From: Lachnospiraceae bacterium
Lineage (GTDB): Bacteria > Bacillota > Clostridia > Lachnospirales > Lachnospiraceae
NCBI GenBank assembly: GCA_017471325.1
Contig: JAFUUX010000070.1
Span: 1 to 34,180, forward strand
Direction of reading: 5' to 3'
Length of the DNA: 34,180 nt
A program made the translations under genes and the position numbers. The notes under the pieces are model-generated. The model saw nothing but the letters and a program-made list of their open reading frames with translations, was not told the origin of the DNA and searched no databases. Within the stretch, counting starts at the first letter, position 1. The number at the start of each line of letters is the position of its first letter. Positions 14,962 to 22,317 of the stretch are shown one piece after another.

Positions 14962-14991
14962 TTGACATAATATAGCCAAGGTCTGTATGAT
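14962..14991 (+). promoter_or_regulatory. Possible sigma-A promoter for flbD-motA-motB
   Basis: TTGACA (14962-14967) is separated by 18 bases from TATGAT (14986-14991). It lies between the hook gene and flbD, and the -10 box sits in the loop of the terminator-like hairpin at 14978-15006. The sequence match is good. The overlap with a terminator makes its use uncertain. Confidence 0.4.
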
Positions 14992-15013
14992 GTTCATGCA
15001 GACCTTTGTTTTT
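14978..15013 (+). terminator. Rho-independent terminator after flgE
   Basis: AAGGTCTG (14978-14985) and CAGACCTT (14999-15006) form a perfect 8-bp stem with a 13-base loop, followed by TGTTTTT. This is a standard intrinsic terminator layout placed 23 bases after the hook gene stop. Confidence 0.65.
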
Positions 15014-15045
15014 ATCCATGGCTTATCCTTTGGGGGGAAAGAAAG

Positions 15046-15231
15046 ATGATCGAGGTAACAAAACTGAATGGCGGGATCGCGCTGATCAACTGCGATCTGA
15101 TCGAATACGTGGAGGAAACGCCGGATACCGTGATCACGCTGACGACGGGGCGTAAGTTAATTGTAAAAGAGAGTAGACAAGAAATCAAAAATTTAGTAAA
15201 ATCGTATAAGCGAGAGATTTATCATGGATAG
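15046..15231 (+). CDS. flbD: FlbD/SwrD family flagellar protein
   Basis: A 61-residue protein opening MIEVTKLNGGIALINCDLIE. This is the FlbD/SwrD family found next to motA or flgE in Bacillota and spirochaetes. In B. subtilis, SwrD raises stator-dependent motor power for swarming; the same role is inferred here from family and neighbourhood. The conserved N-terminal strand pattern, TPDTVITLTTGRKLIVKES segment and full length are intact. The ATG at 15046 follows GGGGGGAAAG. It stands alone between terminator-like hairpins, ahead of motA. Confidence 0.92.
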   Translation: MIEVTKLNGGIALINCDLIEYVEETPDTVITLTTGRKLIVKESRQEIKNLVKSYKREIYHG

Positions 15232-15263
15232 GTCAACATAAAACGGATGTTTTTTGTGTTGAC
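15232..15263 (+). terminator. AT-rich hairpin directly after flbD
   Basis: GTCAACATAAAAC (15232-15244) pairs with GTTTTTTGTGTTGAC (15249-15263), with a GGAT loop, one wobble and a two-base bulge. It begins on the base after the flbD TAG. The T-run is inside the stem rather than after it, so termination is uncertain; it could instead protect or process the transcript before motA. Confidence 0.35.
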
Positions 15264-15298
15264 GGTTTACTATATCATATAAGAATAGGACAGTTACT

Positions 15299-16093
15299 AT
15301 GGATTTGGCATCGGTTATAGGTCTTGTTGTATGTTTTCTGCTGATGATCTTCGGTATCGTATTCGATGGCAAGGTCGTCAACTTCGGGGCATTGGTGAAC
15401 TTCCTGGATGCGCCTTCCGCCATCATAACCTTCGGCGGGGCGTTTATGTGCATCATGGCATCCAATACCATGGGGGATTTCGTTGCAGGCGTTAAGAGCA
15501 TCAAACTGATCTTTAAAACACCGCAGATCAATCAGGTGGAAACAATACAGCGCATCATCGGTCTGGCCAATACGGCCCGTAAGGAAGGGCTTCTGGCGCT
15601 GGATGAGGGTGCGGCGGATATTGATGATCCTTTTTTGAAGAAAGGCATCATGCTGGTGGTAGACGGTACGGATCCGGAACTGGTCAAGGCCATCATGGAG
15701 ACGGAACTGGATGCGATCGAAGGGCGTCATAAACAGAAGATCCATTTCTGGCAGGATCTGGGCGGCATGGGGCCTGCCTGGGGTATGATCGGTACGCTGA
15801 TCGGTCTGGTAAACATGCTCCAGAACATGTCGGATGCGGCTGCCATCGGACCGGCTATGGCCGTGGCCCTGCTGACGACGATGTACGGATCCGTGCTGGC
15901 AAACTGGATCTGTTCCCCCACATCATCCAAACTGGGCGCATTTAATGATATGGAGATCAGTACCAAGCAGATCATGATCGAAGGTCTGCTTTCGATCCAG
16001 GCAGGGGAAAACCCGCGTGTGATCGAGGAAAAATTAAAATCCTTCCTGGCACCGGCTGACCGGCCGACAGGAGAGGATGCAGGCGGGGAATGA
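15299..16093 (+). CDS. motA: Flagellar motor stator protein MotA
   Basis: Ion-channel subunit of the stator that works with MotB to turn the rotor. The 264 residues contain the expected four membrane segments: SVIGLVVCFLLMIFGIV at ~5-21; AIITFGGAFMCIMASNT at ~41-57; two more around 150-215 that include the conserved GGMGPAWGMIGTLIGLVNML and GPAMAVALLTTMYGSVLANW. A large cytoplasmic loop of charged residues contacts FliG. motB follows after 59 bases. H+ versus Na+ use cannot be decided from this sequence. Confidence 0.96.
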   Translation: MDLASVIGLVVCFLLMIFGIVFDGKVVNFGALVNFLDAPSAIITFGGAFMCIMASNTMGDFVAGVKSIKLIFKTPQINQVETIQRIIGLANTARKEGLLALDEGAADIDDPFLKKGIMLVVDGTDPELVKAIMETELDAIEGRHKQKIHFWQDLGGMGPAWGMIGTLIGLVNMLQNMSDAAAIGPAMAVALLTTMYGSVLANWICSPTSSKLGAFNDMEISTKQIMIEGLLSIQAGENPRVIEEKLKSFLAPADRPTGEDAGGE

Positions 16094-16115
16094 TCCGCGG
16101 GATCGTTTATGGCAG

Positions 16116-16139
16116 TCTGTAACAGGCATTCTGTAACAG
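16116..16139 (+). repeat. Two direct TCTGTAACAG repeats between motA and motB
   Basis: TCTGTAACAG occurs at 16116-16125 and 16130-16139, four bases apart. The outer bases also allow GTCTGT/ACAGAC pairing. It ends 2-3 bases before GGGAGG, the motB ribosome-binding site. It could be a small leader structure or chance duplication. Confidence 0.5.
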
Positions 16140-16152
16140 ACGGGAGGATAAA

Positions 16153-16950
16153 ATGGCAAAAAAGAAACAGGAGGAACAGGCACCCGGCTCACCGGCCTGG
16201 ATGTCGACCTTCTCTGACCTGATGAATTTATTGCTCTGCTTTTTCGTGCTTCTTTTTTCAATGTCTTCGATTGATGAGAAGAAGTGGGAGGAAGTTGCAG
16301 CTTCTTTTTCGTCTACGTTTTCCGTGTTTCAGGGCGGGGCGACCGCAGTGGGGGAGGGCGTGCTGCTTTCACGGGGGGTGAGCCAGCTCAATCAGCTGGA
16401 TAATTATATCAATGAGACCGGAAAAGCAGCAGAGGATGTGGCAGAGCCGGAAGATATTCTGGCGGAAGTGGAAAAGCAGAAAATGGCAGCTTCGGAGGAA
16501 CTGGAGGAGCAGGTATCGGAAGCGCTTTCCGAAGCAGGCATGGATGATCTGGTAGAACTGGAGTATACTTCCCAATATGTACAGCTGACCTTAAACGGGG
16601 CTCTGCTCTTTGATTCCGGCAGTGCCAGATTGAGTGAGTCTGCCTATGCCGTATTGGATCAGGTGGGCGTGATTCTGGAGAGGTATGCAGGCGCAACGAT
16701 CGAGATCGAGGGTCATACGGATTCCGTTCCCCAGCATTCCGCGCAGTATCCGAGCAATAACGAGCTGTCCGATGCAAGAGCATTGGCGGTCTTTTATTAT
16801 CTGATCGAGCATACCAGCCTGGATCCGGCACAGATCAAGCATTCCGGACGCGGGGAATATGTACCGGTGGCAGATAACGGGACTGCCGAAGGGCGTGCGC
16901 TGAACCGCCGCGTGGAGATCAAGATCTATAATGCACTGAGCCAATATTAA
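16153..16950 (+). CDS. motB: Flagellar motor stator protein MotB
   Basis: Peptidoglycan-anchored stator subunit. Of 265 residues, the short cytoplasmic N-terminus leads into one membrane helix (MNLLLCFFVLLFSMSS). The conserved ion-binding aspartate is D22 in TFSDLMNLL. A plug/linker region follows, then the C-terminal OmpA-like peptidoglycan-binding domain (~145-265; GHTDSVPQHSAQYPSNNELS, DARALAVFYYLIEH, GRGEYVPVADNGTAEGRALN). GGGAGG at 16142-16147 serves the ATG. fliL follows 20 bases downstream, consistent with a motAB-fliL unit. Confidence 0.96.
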   Translation: MAKKKQEEQAPGSPAWMSTFSDLMNLLLCFFVLLFSMSSIDEKKWEEVAASFSSTFSVFQGGATAVGEGVLLSRGVSQLNQLDNYINETGKAAEDVAEPEDILAEVEKQKMAASEELEEQVSEALSEAGMDDLVELEYTSQYVQLTLNGALLFDSGSARLSESAYAVLDQVGVILERYAGATIEIEGHTDSVPQHSAQYPSNNELSDARALAVFYYLIEHTSLDPAQIKHSGRGEYVPVADNGTAEGRALNRRVEIKIYNALSQY

Positions 16951-16970
16951 ATCAAACGGAGAGACCAAAT

Positions 16971-17483
16971 ATGAAGAAAAATTTATTATCCATCCTGATC
17001 TTATCGCTTTTGGTGATCAATATCATCATGACGGCGATCATGCTCTTTTCGGTAGTGGGGACAAACAGGAAAACAGCCGCGATCGTAACAGACATCGCAG
17101 GCATCCTGAGCCTGGAGATGGCGGATGCCAGCGGAAATGCGAATGCGGTCTCTATGGAGGCAACGGAGGCTTATACGCTGTCGGGGCTGACCATCACGGC
17201 CAAACGTGCGGAAGGGGATACCAAAGACAGTTACTGCATCGTCGACATTACGCTCAGCATCAACAAAGAGCATGAAGATTATGCGAAATACGGCGGTGAG
17301 GCGATGGCAGGCTATGCGGATCATGTCAAGAGCGAGATCATCAGCGTGATCACCCAGTATACGGTGGACGAGATCAAACTCAGCCAGGATGCGATCTGCC
17401 AGGAGATCTTAAAGCGGATCCAGCAGAAGTTTGGTTCTGACGTGATCTTTGATGTTTCTATCAGCAATATTATGTATGGATAA
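16971..17483 (+). CDS. fliL: Flagellar basal body-associated protein FliL
   Basis: FliL is a single-pass membrane protein that surrounds and stabilises stator units. The 170 residues have one N-terminal membrane helix (~5-27, LLSILILSLLVINIIMTAIM). An extracytoplasmic domain with the FliL pattern follows: YCIVDITLSINKEHEDYAKY, then VKSEIISVITQYTVDEIKLS and a C-terminal strand (SDVIFDVSISNIMYG). Placement between motB and fliM is typical of clostridial loci. Sequence conservation in the family is low, so position carries part of the weight. Confidence 0.88.
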   Translation: MKKNLLSILILSLLVINIIMTAIMLFSVVGTNRKTAAIVTDIAGILSLEMADASGNANAVSMEATEAYTLSGLTITAKRAEGDTKDSYCIVDITLSINKEHEDYAKYGGEAMAGYADHVKSEIISVITQYTVDEIKLSQDAICQEILKRIQQKFGSDVIFDVSISNIMYG

Positions 17484-17538
17484 TGTACGGTTCCTGAAAC
17501 AGCGGAAAAAGAGGAACGAATGAAAGGAGGTGGGGTTC

Positions 17539-18552
17539 GTGGGTGATGTTCTCTCGCAGGAGGAGATAGATAATCTCTTAAAAGCGATGAACAGCGGGGA
17601 GATCGATCCGGATGAGATCATCAAAGGTGATGACAAGCAGGTCAAGAATTATGATTTCAAGCGTCCGGCAAAGTTTTCCAAAGAACATTTACGCACGCTG
17701 GAATTGATCTTTGAGCATTACAGCAGGCTTTTATCCACGAATCTGCCGGTATACCTTCGTAAAAATGTACAGGTCGGTGTCGTAAGTTCAGAGACGGTCA
17801 CGTTTAACGAGTTTACCAATGCGCTTTCCAATCCGGTGATCCTTGGCATCATCAATTTCCAGCCGCTCAGCGGAAATATCCTGCTGGATCTGGGCTCGCA
17901 GATTGGTTTTGCGTTTATCGACCGTATGCTGGGAGGTCCGGGCGAGAGCATGGACAAACTGCGGGATTTCTCAGAGATCGAGATGGGCATATTGGAAAAG
18001 ATGGTGACCATCAGTACGCAGCTGCTCCGGGAACCATGGAAGAACGTGCTGGAAGTAGAGCCTGTATTAGAGCGCATCGAGACCAATACGCAGTTTGCGC
18101 AGATCATCGCGCCCAACGAGATGATCGCCATCGTTACGCTGAATGTAAAGATGGGGGACGTGGAAGGATTTATCAATATCTGCATCCCTTATATGACCAT
18201 AGAGCCGATCATAGATAATCTGAATACCAAGTTCTGGTTTACCAGCATGGCGGCACTGGATAATTCGGATCACAGGCAGGATCTGGAAAATCTGCTGCGC
18301 CGTGTAGAGGTGCCGCTGAAAGCCGTGCTGGGCAAAAGCCAGATCGCAGTCAGCGATTTCCTGGGATTGCAGGTAGGGGATATCATACGCCTGGAACGGC
18401 GTGTGGAAAATGAACTGGATGTATATGTCGGCATGTATAAAAAGTTTTCAGCAGTACCGGGCACAGATCATGATCATTACGCGGTCCGTGTGACCAGCGT
18501 ATTTCATGAGGATGAGGAGGACGGTTCGTCTTCAGCCGGTGCGGACGAGTAA
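17539..18552 (+). CDS. fliM: Flagellar motor switch protein FliM
   Basis: C-ring protein that binds CheY-P and transmits the switch signal to FliG. The 337 residues start with the CheY-binding peptide (VLSQEEIDNLLKAM). The CheC-like middle domain includes YLRKNVQVGVVSSETVTFNE and the FliG-contact loop GGPGESMDKLRDFSEIE. The C-terminal SpoA/FliN-like domain is at ~255-325 (VPLKAVLGKSQIAVSDFLGL). I chose the GTG at 17539 because AGGAGG at 17525-17530 has ideal spacing and family members begin near MxxVLSQxEID; a GTG at 17530 lies inside the ribosome-binding site. Confidence 0.95.
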   Translation: MGDVLSQEEIDNLLKAMNSGEIDPDEIIKGDDKQVKNYDFKRPAKFSKEHLRTLELIFEHYSRLLSTNLPVYLRKNVQVGVVSSETVTFNEFTNALSNPVILGIINFQPLSGNILLDLGSQIGFAFIDRMLGGPGESMDKLRDFSEIEMGILEKMVTISTQLLREPWKNVLEVEPVLERIETNTQFAQIIAPNEMIAIVTLNVKMGDVEGFINICIPYMTIEPIIDNLNTKFWFTSMAALDNSDHRQDLENLLRRVEVPLKAVLGKSQIAVSDFLGLQVGDIIRLERRVENELDVYVGMYKKFSAVPGTDHDHYAVRVTSVFHEDEEDGSSSAGADE

Positions 18553-18588
18553 GACGATCAATAATTTCGAGAGAGGATACCTGAGGAA

Positions 18589-19809
18589 ATGGATGGTGGA
18601 AACAATCTTTCAGAAGAAGAAATCGCTATGCTCTTACAGAGCATGGAGGTGGATTCCCAGAATTCCGGCAGTTCCGGCAGTTCCGGGAGCAGCGGCGGGG
18701 AGCCTGACCAGAGCCTGCTTACGGATATAGAAAAAGACGCCATCGGCGAGATCGCCAATATCAGTATGGGGACTTCGGCGACGACGCTGTTTTCGCTGGT
18801 CAATCAGAAAGTAAACATTACCACGCCGCAGGTGCGGCTGGCCAATTGGGATACCGTGATGGCGGATTATCCGGCACCATGTGTTTTTGTGGAGATCCAG
18901 TACACGGTCGGCCTGACCGGTTCCAACATCCTGATCTTAAACGAGCGGGATGTAAAGATCATCACCGATCTGATGATGGGCGGCGACGGCAGTAATGTTT
19001 CCGGTGATCTGGGGGAGATGCATTTGTCAGCCATCTCTGAGGCGATGAACCAGATGATGGGATCCTCGGCCACATCATTATCATCGATGATGGATATCAA
19101 GATCGATATCAGCCCGCCGGTGGCCAGCCTGGTAAAGGTCAATGAACTGACGGATGGCAGGCGGCAGAATCCCTTTACGGATGAAACGTTCGTAGAGATC
19201 TCGTTCCGCATGCAGATCGGGGATCTGATCGATTCCACGATCATGCAGCTGTATCCGATCGCTTTTGCAAAATCTTTATATGAGAAATTTACCGGCGGGG
19301 CGATGATGGGCGGGACATCGGAACCGACACCCGCACCGGCACCCGCACCGGCGCCGGCACCCGCGCCTGCGCCTGCACCGATGCCGGCAGCCCCTGCACC
19401 GGATCCGTTTGCGATGCAGCAGCCGCAGATGCCTCAAATGCCGCAGATGCCGGCCGGGCAGATGCCTTATCCGCAAATGCCGTACCCGATGCCCATGCCG
19501 CAGATGCCGACGATGAACGTGCAGCCGGCACAGTTCTCTGCATTTACACCGGAGATGGCAGCGATGATCGGGCAGGAGAATATCGGCCTCATCATGGATG
19601 TGCCTCTGGAGGTAACGGTGGAACTGGGGCGGACTTCCAAGACGATCCATGAGATCCTGGATTTTGCACCGGGCACGATCATTGAACTGGAAAAGATCGC
19701 CGGCGAGCCGATCGACGTTCTGGTGAACGGGAAGTTTGTGGCAAAGGGTGAAGTCGTGGTCATCGAAGAAAGTTTTGGCGTGCGCATCACCGAGATCATC
19801 AAGGACTGA
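18589..19809 (+). CDS. fliY: Motor switch phosphatase FliY (CheC-like domain fused to FliN)
   Basis: FliY is a C-ring component of Bacillota that both builds the switch and dephosphorylates CheY-P. In the 406 residues, an N-terminal CheY-binding peptide (NLSEEEIAMLLQSM) leads through a Gly/Ser linker. A CheC-type domain follows with both phosphatase motifs visible (EIANISMGTSATTLFSL; AISEAMNQMMGSSATSLSSM). Next is a Pro/Ala then Pro/Met/Gln linker (~242-315). The C-terminal FliN domain is at ~328-406 (MDVPLEVTVELGRTSKTIHE). The DNA of the Pro-Ala tract (19328-19380) is a 6-base repeat that could change length in frame. In B. subtilis cheY follows fliY; here fliO does. Confidence 0.95.
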   Translation: MDGGNNLSEEEIAMLLQSMEVDSQNSGSSGSSGSSGGEPDQSLLTDIEKDAIGEIANISMGTSATTLFSLVNQKVNITTPQVRLANWDTVMADYPAPCVFVEIQYTVGLTGSNILILNERDVKIITDLMMGGDGSNVSGDLGEMHLSAISEAMNQMMGSSATSLSSMMDIKIDISPPVASLVKVNELTDGRRQNPFTDETFVEISFRMQIGDLIDSTIMQLYPIAFAKSLYEKFTGGAMMGGTSEPTPAPAPAPAPAPAPAPAPMPAAPAPDPFAMQQPQMPQMPQMPAGQMPYPQMPYPMPMPQMPTMNVQPAQFSAFTPEMAAMIGQENIGLIMDVPLEVTVELGRTSKTIHEILDFAPGTIIELEKIAGEPIDVLVNGKFVAKGEVVVIEESFGVRITEIIKD

Positions 19810-19812
19810 TTT

Positions 19813-20253
19813 ATGAAAGGGTACCTTTTGACACTGGGCGGTACGGCGGCAGGCGCTGCTGCACCGGCTGGCAGTGCAGTCAATAATATAGCGCGGTTTC
19901 TCACGCTGCTGCTCATATTTGTTTTTGTTCTGGCTGTCACGGTCTATACAACCCGTTTTGTGGCAAAGACGCAGCAGGGGCGCAGCAGGTCGGCAAACAT
20001 GGAACTGCTGGAGACACTGGCGCTCGGCAACGGAAAATACCTGCAGATGGTTCGGATCGGGGAACAGTATGTGGTACTGGCAGTCGGAAAGGACAGCGTG
20101 GCAAAGGTTGCGGAACTGCCGGCGGAAGCATATGTCAAAACCGGGACGGCCGGGAGCGGCGGTTTTGGCGAGATCCTGAAACGGGTTGGTATGGCACATG
20201 CGCAGAAAGAAGCGGATGGGACTGTTCAGGAGCCGGAACAGGAAAAAGAATAA
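19813..20253 (+). CDS. fliO: Flagellar biosynthetic protein FliO (FliZ)
   Basis: Small membrane protein that helps assemble the FliP ring of the export gate. The 146 residues have one membrane segment (~28-46, FLTLLLIFVFVLAVTVYTTR) followed by the FliO cytoplasmic domain (MELLETLALGNGKYLQMVRI, then GEQYVVLAVGKDSVAKVAEL). It starts 3 bases after fliY and precedes fliP. The position after fliY and before fliPQR, together with the LETLALGNGKYL motif, supports the call. Confidence 0.88.
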   Translation: MKGYLLTLGGTAAGAAAPAGSAVNNIARFLTLLLIFVFVLAVTVYTTRFVAKTQQGRSRSANMELLETLALGNGKYLQMVRIGEQYVVLAVGKDSVAKVAELPAEAYVKTGTAGSGGFGEILKRVGMAHAQKEADGTVQEPEQEKE

Positions 20254-20315
20254 AAATAATAAAAAAAGAACAGAAACAGTAACCACAGGGAAAGAGGGAA
20301 AACGGGACGGGAACG

Positions 20316-21188
20316 ATGCCGCAGAAAAAGAAAACGGCGATATTGAAAAACGTGATCAGAACATTGTGCCTGCTGCTTATAGTAGGCATAATGTCTTTTA
20401 TGATGCCGCTGAGTGCCCATGCGACAGATACGGACAATGACGGGGATACCGATGAGAGGACCTACGATCAGGAGCCGGGCAGCGCGCAGCAGGCGTCGGA
20501 TATCAACAGCCCGAATATCGGCAATACCGTGACGATCGCCTTAAATGACGGCAACGGCTCGGTCAACGGCGCTCTGCAGATCGTATTTATCCTTGCGGGC
20601 ATCTCGCTGATCCCCTTTCTTTTGCTTACCGTTACCAGTTTTACCCGTATCATCATTGTGCTGCATTTTACCAGGCAGGCGCTCAACACGCAGACAGCGC
20701 CGCCCAACCAGGTGCTGATCGGCTTAGCGGTTTTCCTGACGATCTATATCATGGCACCCACCTTTACGGCGATCTATGATAATGCCATTGAGCCGTTAAA
20801 TAACGGTGAGATCGAAGTGTCCGAGGCGCTGGAGAAGGGTGTGCAGCCGCTGCGGCAGTATATGTACCCGCAGACGCAGGTAAATGATGTATCCGTATTT
20901 ATGGAGATCGCAGGCTATACGGAATGGGACGGCGAGCCGGATTCGGTACCGCTGCAGGTGCTGATCCCGGCGTATGTCATGAGTGAAATGCGCACGGCGT
21001 TTATCATCGGATTTCTCATTTATATCCCGTTTTTGATCATTGACATGGTGGTTGCATCCGTGCTCATGAGCATGGGCATGATGATGCTGCCGCCCACGAC
21101 GATCTCTATGCCGTTCAAGATCCTGCTCTTTGTGCTGGCTGACGGCTGGAATCTGATCATTGTCAATCTGGTGCGGTCGTTTTATTAG
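20316..21188 (+). CDS. fliP: Flagellar type III export gate protein FliP
   Basis: Core pore subunit of the flagellar export gate. Of 290 residues, the N-terminus is a cleavable-looking signal peptide (basic start, then LCLLLIVGIMSFMMPLSAHA), as is common for FliP. The mature protein has the family's membrane segments and signatures: ISLIPFLLLTVTSFTRIIIV, then LHFTRQALNTQTAPPNQVLI, and the C-terminal SVLMSMGMMMLPPTTISMPF. A 40-residue acidic stretch after the signal peptide (DTDNDGDTDERTYDQEPG) is variable. fliQ follows 40 bases downstream. Confidence 0.96.
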   Translation: MPQKKKTAILKNVIRTLCLLLIVGIMSFMMPLSAHATDTDNDGDTDERTYDQEPGSAQQASDINSPNIGNTVTIALNDGNGSVNGALQIVFILAGISLIPFLLLTVTSFTRIIIVLHFTRQALNTQTAPPNQVLIGLAVFLTIYIMAPTFTAIYDNAIEPLNNGEIEVSEALEKGVQPLRQYMYPQTQVNDVSVFMEIAGYTEWDGEPDSVPLQVLIPAYVMSEMRTAFIIGFLIYIPFLIIDMVVASVLMSMGMMMLPPTTISMPFKILLFVLADGWNLIIVNLVRSFY

Positions 21189-21228
21189 GGAGGAGCACCT
21201 GCTGCAGAATACACACGGAGGATAGGCT

Positions 21229-21498
21229 ATGTCGATAGATACCATCACACAAGTCATGTCAGATGCCATGTACACGGTTGTGATCACGGCGCTGCCGCCG
21301 CTGCTCATTTCCATGGTGATCGGCCTGGCGGTCAGTATTTTTCAGACGGTCACGTCCATACAGGAGCAGACGCTGACGTTTGTGCCGAAACTTTTGGCGA
21401 TCTTTCTGGTACTGATGGTGGGCGGCAACTGGATGTTGAACAATATGATCGGTTTTATGGTAGACCTTTGGTCTGATTTCAGCAGGTTTATCCACTGA
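21229..21498 (+). CDS. fliQ: Flagellar export gate protein FliQ
   Basis: Small gate subunit packed around the FliP/FliR core. The 89 residues and two hydrophobic hairpin segments (ITALPPLLISMVIGLAVSIF; LLAIFLVLMVGGNWMLNNMI) match the family exactly. The conserved QTVTSIQEQTLTFVPKL loop lies between them. GGAGGA precedes the ATG. It sits between fliP and fliR in the invariant fliPQR order. Confidence 0.96.
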   Translation: MSIDTITQVMSDAMYTVVITALPPLLISMVIGLAVSIFQTVTSIQEQTLTFVPKLLAIFLVLMVGGNWMLNNMIGFMVDLWSDFSRFIH

Positions 21499-21516
21499 GG
21501 CCGGAGGCGGATGCGT

Positions 21517-22317
21517 ATGGTCTGGAATGTGGATCTGTCTTTCCCGTTATCGGAGTTGGAGTATTTTCTGCTGATCATGACAAGGGTGTCCATGTTTGTC
21601 TTTGCGGCACCTTTTTTCGGGCAGCAGAATGTGCCAAGGATGCTGCGCGCGGCATTTGCGGTGCTGCTTTCTTTTGTGCTGTATGAGGCTATCACGCCCC
21701 ATCAGTATGTGGAATACCGGACCACCCTGGAATACACCGGGCTGGTGCTGAAGGAGGCGGTCGTCGGGATGCTGATCGGGCTGATGGCAAACTGGACCAT
21801 GCAGATCGCGGCATTTGCGGGACAGATCGTGGATACGGACATCGGTTTTTCCATGGCGTCCCAGGTCGATCCGGCCACGCAGATGAACACGACCGTCAGC
21901 GGTTATTTCTATCAGTACGGCTTTATGCTGATCTTTCTGGCGACCGGGATGTACCGGGAACTGCTGCGGGATCTGGCAGGCAGTTTTACACTGATCCCGC
22001 TGGGACAGGCAGAGTTTGCGCTGGAGCGCATGAATACGGCGTTTCTGGAATTTATCACGGAATATGTGGCACTGGGCTTCCGGATCAGCCTGCCGATCTT
22101 CTGCGTGACACTGATGGTGAACTGCCTGCTGGGCATCATGGCAAAGGTATCACCGCAGATGAACATGTTTGCGGTCGGTATGCAGATCAAAGCGCTGATC
22201 GGGCTCTGTATCCTGTTTCTGACCGTGCGCCTGCTGCCGGGGGCGGCAGACATCATCTTTACGGAGATGCGCACGGCGATCGTCCGCATCCTGCAGGCCA
22301 TGGGAGGTGCGGCATGA
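21517..22317 (+). CDS. fliR: Flagellar export gate protein FliR
   Basis: Integral gate subunit that completes the FliP5-FliR pore. The 266 residues are strongly hydrophobic with six or so membrane segments. Family motifs include LLIMTRVSMFVFAAPFFGQQ near the N-terminus and GQIVDTDIGFSMASQVDPAT in the middle. I prefer the ATG at 21517 because GGAGG at 21503-21507 is 9 bases away; the ATG at 21511 would be only 3. Its TGA shares bases with the flhB ATG (ATGA at 22314-22317), so the two are translationally coupled. Confidence 0.94.
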   Translation: MVWNVDLSFPLSELEYFLLIMTRVSMFVFAAPFFGQQNVPRMLRAAFAVLLSFVLYEAITPHQYVEYRTTLEYTGLVLKEAVVGMLIGLMANWTMQIAAFAGQIVDTDIGFSMASQVDPATQMNTTVSGYFYQYGFMLIFLATGMYRELLRDLAGSFTLIPLGQAEFALERMNTAFLEFITEYVALGFRISLPIFCVTLMVNCLLGIMAKVSPQMNMFAVGMQIKALIGLCILFLTVRLLPGAADIIFTEMRTAIVRILQAMGGAA

